NCBI RefSeq assembly: GCF_000429245.1
Contig: NZ_AUBM01000006.1
Location: 131,051-195,050, forward strand
From: Schaalia georgiae DSM 6843
GTDB lineage: Bacteria > Actinomycetota > Actinomycetes > Actinomycetales > Actinomycetaceae
Reading direction: 5' to 3'
DNA length: 64,000 nt
This document shows positions 61,345 through 64,000 of the stretch, piece by piece. The notes beneath the pieces are model-generated. The model worked only from the letters and a program-made list of their open reading frames with translations, was not told the DNA's origin and ran no database searches. Every line of letters begins with the position of its first letter. The first letter of the stretch is position 1. Made by a program: the position numbers and the translations under genes.

Positions 61345-62013
61345 TCATAGTTCGGCGCCGCCCCATTCGACGGCCGTGAAACCCGTGCGCGCAGGCGCGG
61401 GATCGAGCACCTGCTCGGGCACCCGCGTGTTGGCACTGGCCGCACTGATCGTCATGAACACCCGGATGAACGTATCCGGCTCCACCACCGACCCATCATC
61501 AGCCGTGAAAGTGTAACGCGCCGCCTCCCGGTACGCGCCCGAATCAAAAGACACCAGCGTGTACTCATTGACCCGCATCCGCGGCGCCCAATACGTGATG
61601 AAATCAGCCGCCTCCCGCTCATCAAGCCCCAACAGCGCCAACTTCTCCTCCAAGAAGCCCACCACATCATCCCTGGCCACCACGAAACCCGACTCCGAGC
61701 CCAAGTCCGCACCCGTGGGCCCCTCCCAGAACAAATACGGGTACACGCGCCCACCCCCATCGCGCAGCACCCCATCAGGCCCAGCCGTCACACTCCACGA
61801 CGCCAACGCCCTGCCATCAGCGCCCACACCCTCCACAGCCACCGGGTACGAATCCGACACCACACCGTCATACGACAACCCCACACCCAACGACACAACC
61901 CGCTCCGGATACAAATACAACACCGGCTTCCTGGACACTGCTCGCTCCCTGCACCCCCCGAGTGCGACGAGGACGATGGCAATGGCACCGATGGCGGCGA
62001 GTGCGCGTTTCAT
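61345..62013 (-). CDS. Surface lipoprotein of the KPVLYLYPE family, copy 2
   Basis: The 222-aa paralogue of 58685-59383 has a lipoprotein signal (MKRALAAIG..., lipobox LGGC) in place of the membrane helix. The same landmarks occur: KPVLYLYPE, YLFWEG, ADFITYWAPRM, DTFIRVFMTI and FTAVEWGGAEL. Short DNA stretches are identical between the copies (for example around 58790 and 61450). AAGGAG lies nine bases before ATG 62013; the upstream in-frame extension is not supported. The 243-bp gap 61102-61344 to the flotillin shows nothing recognisable. Confidence 0.78.
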   Translation of the reverse strand: MKRALAAIGAIAIVLVALGGCRERAVSRKPVLYLYPERVVSLGVGLSYDGVVSDSYPVAVEGVGADGRALASWSVTAGPDGVLRDGGGRVYPYLFWEGPTGADLGSESGFVVARDDVVGFLEEKLALLGLDEREAADFITYWAPRMRVNEYTLVSFDSGAYREAARYTFTADDGSVVEPDTFIRVFMTISAASANTRVPEQVLDPAPARTGFTAVEWGGAEL

Positions 62014-62091
62014 TGGGATCAGCTCCTTGGTTCTCACTGCTTGCGCGGGTGTTGTCATGGGATCGGCGCGCCGGGGGCGCGGGTATGGGAA

Positions 62092-62124
62092 GGGCCCACC
62101 GGGGAAGCGCGCCCCGGTGGGCCC
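62092..62124 (-). terminator. Hairpin downstream of the aldolase gene (distal)
   Basis: A perfect 13-bp stem GGGCCCACCGGGG with complement encloses a 7-base loop. It is the second of two consecutive hairpins after the aldolase gene and before the lipoprotein gene. Confidence 0.6.
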
Positions 62125-62125
62125 G

Positions 62126-62161
62126 AGTCCTCCCGGCGCAGTCGTGCGCGCCGGGAGGACT
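62126..62161 (-). terminator. Hairpin downstream of the aldolase gene (proximal)
   Basis: A perfect 14-bp stem AGTCCTCCCGGCGC with complement and an 8-base loop begins 9 bp after the aldolase stop. The tandem pair should separate this highly expressed gene from the lipoprotein gene. Confidence 0.7.
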
Positions 62162-62169
62162 GCAGTGTT

Positions 62170-63198
62170 TCAGCGCATCTGGGTCCCGACGGAGCCGAGG
62201 CGCTGGCAGGCCTCGACGACGCGGGCGGCCATGCCGGCCTCGGCGGCCTTGCCCCAGGAGCGGGGGTCGTACTGCTTCTTGACGCCGACCTCGCCGTCGA
62301 TCTTGAGGACGCCGTCGTAGTGGCGCATCATGTGATCGACCACGGGGCGCGTGAAGGCGTACTGCGTGTCAGTATCGACGTTCATCTTGATGACGCCGTT
62401 GGCGACGGCCAGGGCGATCTCGTCCGCGGTGGAGCCGGAGCCGCCGTGCATGACGAGGTCGAAGGGGCGGTTGTTCTTCCAACCGACCTTCGCGGCGACC
62501 TCTTCCTGGATGGTGCCCAGGATCTCGGGGCGCAGCTTGACGTGGCCGGGCTTGTACACGCCGTGGACGTTGCCGAAGGTGAGGGCGGTCAGGTAGCGGC
62601 CGTTCTCGCCCAGGCCCAGGGCCTCGACGGTCTTGAGGGCGTCCTCGGTGGTGGTGTACAGCTTCTCGTTGATCTCTCCGACGACGCCGTCCTCCTCGCC
62701 GCCGACGACGCCGATCTCGATCTCCAGGATCGTGTTGGCCTTGACGGACAGGGCCAGCATCTCCTTGGCGATCTCGAGGTTCTCGTCGAGCGGCACGGCC
62801 GAGCCGTCCCACATGTGGGACTGGAAGGTGGGGAGCTTGCCCTCGGCGACCTGGCCGGCCTCGATCTCCAGCAGCGGGCGCACCCAGGAATCGATGTTCT
62901 GCTTGGCGCAGTGGTCAGTGTGCAGGGCGACGGTGATGCCGTAGTTCTTGGCGACTTCGTAAGCGTAGGCGGCCAGGGCGAGGGAACCCGTGACGCGGTT
63001 CTTGATGGTCGAGCCGGAGCCGTACTCGGCGCCGCCGACCGACACCTGGATGATGCCGTCGGACTCGGCCTCGGCGAAGCCCTGAAGGGCAGCGGTCACG
63101 GTCTGGGAAGAGGTCACGTTGATCGCGGGGTAGGCGAACTTGCCTTCCTTCGCGCGATTCAGCATCTCGGCGTAAACCTCAGGGGTTGCGATAGGCAC
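62170..63198 (-). CDS. fbaA: Fructose-bisphosphate aldolase, class II
   Basis: The 342-aa zinc enzyme cleaves fructose-1,6-bisphosphate to glyceraldehyde-3-phosphate and dihydroxyacetone phosphate. Diagnostic elements are YPAINVTSSQT, VALHTDHCAKQNID (zinc ligand and catalytic Asp), EIEIGVVGGEEDG, GNVHGVYKPG, MHGGSGS and KMNVDTDTQYAF. The length and sequence are those of class IIA. The start is GTG with GGAGG eight bases upstream. Confidence 0.97.
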   Translation of the reverse strand: MPIATPEVYAEMLNRAKEGKFAYPAINVTSSQTVTAALQGFAEAESDGIIQVSVGGAEYGSGSTIKNRVTGSLALAAYAYEVAKNYGITVALHTDHCAKQNIDSWVRPLLEIEAGQVAEGKLPTFQSHMWDGSAVPLDENLEIAKEMLALSVKANTILEIEIGVVGGEEDGVVGEINEKLYTTTEDALKTVEALGLGENGRYLTALTFGNVHGVYKPGHVKLRPEILGTIQEEVAAKVGWKNNRPFDLVMHGGSGSTADEIALAVANGVIKMNVDTDTQYAFTRPVVDHMMRHYDGVLKIDGEVGVKKQYDPRSWGKAAEAGMAARVVEACQRLGSVGTQMR

Positions 63199-63211
63199 GG
63201 TATAGCCTCCT

Positions 63212-63240
63212 AATCAAAGCGACAAATCTGTCGTAGCCAA
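63212..63240 (-). promoter_or_regulatory. Aldolase promoter with palindrome in the spacer
   Basis: On the minus strand TTGGCT and TTGATT are 17 bp apart. The spacer holds the perfect palindromic word CGACAGATTTGTCG (63220-63233), a good candidate for a repressor site. Confidence 0.5.
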
Positions 63241-63301
63241 TTGTGTCACACATGGGCCCCGTCACGCGAGGATGGAAGTCCCAGTGGCACCGGGGTGGAC
63301 A

Positions 63302-63493
63302 CTACTCGGACGAGGCCGCCGTCTCGACGACCGCCGTGGCCGGGGAGGGCGCGATCTGGCCGCCAGCCGCCAGCCCCCACGCGAGCAGGCCGCCGAGTAC
63401 GACGACGACCGCCAGCAGGCACACGACGGCGGCACCGAGCGGGGCGTTCTGGGACACCCCCGGCGGGAGGTGCTGAGGTACGCGCGCTGTCAT
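63302..63493 (-). CDS. Small single-helix membrane protein
   Basis: The 63-aa protein has a short N-terminus (MTARVPQHLPPGVS), one membrane helix (AAVVCLLAVVVVLGGLLAWGLAA) and a short tail. AAGGAGG before the ATG at 63493 is a strong ribosome binding site, which supports a real gene despite its size. Function is unknown. It lies between the aldolase and the methyltransferase on the same strand. Confidence 0.6.
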   Translation of the reverse strand: MTARVPQHLPPGVSQNAPLGAAVVCLLAVVVVLGGLLAWGLAAGGQIAPSPATAVVETAASSE

Positions 63494-63655
63494 GATCCTC
63501 CTTCGCGGCGCCGCGCCCCGGGGCGCGGCATTGCGGAATCCCATTCACATCGGTCAGCCCCTGCCGGAACGAGATTCCTCGTGGTCGTTCTGGGCCTGCG
63601 GCCATAGTACCACCTCCTCTAACCATCCGGTCAGCGTTGATCCACGAACCTGCCT

Positions 63656-64000
63656 TCAACCGTGCTGGGAGCACCACGCCCACATGGCGATGGCCGCGGC
63701 GTGGCCGACGTTCATCGAGCGCGTCGATCCGCGCTGCGTGATCGCGACGACCGCACCGCAGGCTGCGAGCGCCCCCTCGCTCAGCCCTCCGGACTCCTCG
63801 CCGAAGAGCAGGCACGCGGGCGCGGGCAGGGCCAGGCCCTCCAGGGGCACGGAGCCGGGGACGTTGTCGAAGCCGACCAGCACCAGGCCCTCGCGGCGGC
63901 AGTGCCCGGCCAGCGCCGCCGCCCCCTCCATATGATCGACCTCGATGTACCGGTCGGTCACCATCGCCCCGCGCCGGTTCCACCGCCTCCGCCCCACGAT
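63656..64000 (-). CDS. SpoU/TrmH-family RNA 2'-O-methyltransferase, C-terminal part
   Basis: The reading frame is open at the window edge; only the C-terminal ~115 residues are seen. They contain the knotted SPOUT motifs LVGFDN, LLFGEESGGLS (motif 2) and QRGSTRSMNVGHAAAIAMW (motif 3), which bind S-adenosylmethionine. The target (tRNA or 23S rRNA ribose) cannot be decided from this fragment. Confidence 0.88.
   Translation of the reverse strand: MVGRRRWNRRGAMVTDRYIEVDHMEGAAALAGHCRREGLVLVGFDNVPGSVPLEGLALPAPACLLFGEESGGLSEGALAACGAVVAITQRGSTRSMNVGHAAAIAMWAWCSQHG

Overview
The window is a GC-rich, gene-dense actinobacterial chromosome segment. Gene content points to Actinomycetaceae (Actinomyces/Schaalia-like), though the taxon is inferred: a DUF2520-panC-panD cluster next to PH-domain membrane proteins, an LRV-domain membrane protein, a CIRCE-controlled groEL without groES, WXG100 proteins, PknB-type kinases, a flotillin and a class II aldolase. 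Many genes overlap by GTGA/ATGA. At least seven genes appear to use leaderless promoters, with a TAnnnT or GACAAT box 6-7 nt before the start codon.

Region 1 (1-29.8 kb) is an accessory block built around an unusual type VII secretion system (T7SS). The core is a divergent pair. On + is a 1458-aa ATPase of the EssC/EccC type (beta-grasp-like N-terminus, FHA domain, two membrane helices, three FtsK/SpoIIIE-type domains). On - is an overlapping operon of a 1017-residue exported helical protein, a type-1 periplasmic-binding lipoprotein and a transmembrane Ser/Thr kinase. No EccB, EccD, EccE or mycosin is visible, so the set looks more like the Firmicutes-type (T7SSb) plan, with the kinase and helical protein as possible EssB and EsaA counterparts (inference). 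Three toxin modules surround the core. One (79-3101) carries a YbaB-like protein, a small helical partner, a toxin and a presumed immunity protein. The other two (8396-11209 on + and 26272-29036 on -) have nearly identical toxin N-terminal regions, divergent PD-(D/E)XK-like C-terminal tips and divergent paralogous immunity proteins. They form a ~1.1-kb inverted repeat that brackets the core. A triplicated SUKH-like immunity array (11296-13752) and two WXG100-family genes (29096-29821) complete the set. An AbrB-type regulator with an ABC-2 exporter, a small membrane protein and a frameshifted GH4 glycosidase are interspersed.

Region 2 (29.9-44.5 kb) holds a carbohydrate ABC importer operon without its own ATPase plus a PIG-L deacetylase, and a TetR/MFS efflux pair with an operator inside the promoter spacer. 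It continues with a PH-domain / DUF2520 / panC / panD chain of overlapping genes, a two-component system, a degenerate HD-like protein, a 46-bp tandem repeat with DnaA-box-like words, and a classical WXG100 gene with a YxxxE tail.

Region 3 (44.6-64 kb) is mostly housekeeping: groEL with CIRCE, an LRV membrane protein, a LytR_C-domain protein, ung, tRNA-Thr, a DsbA-like thiol oxidoreductase, a second Ser/Thr kinase with Thr-rich repeats, an orphan sugar-ABC ATPase that could energise the Region 2 importer, a DUF4032 protein, a glycerophosphodiesterase, a flotillin flanked by two paralogous surface proteins, fructose-bisphosphate aldolase, and the end of a SpoU-type rRNA methyltransferase cut by the window edge.
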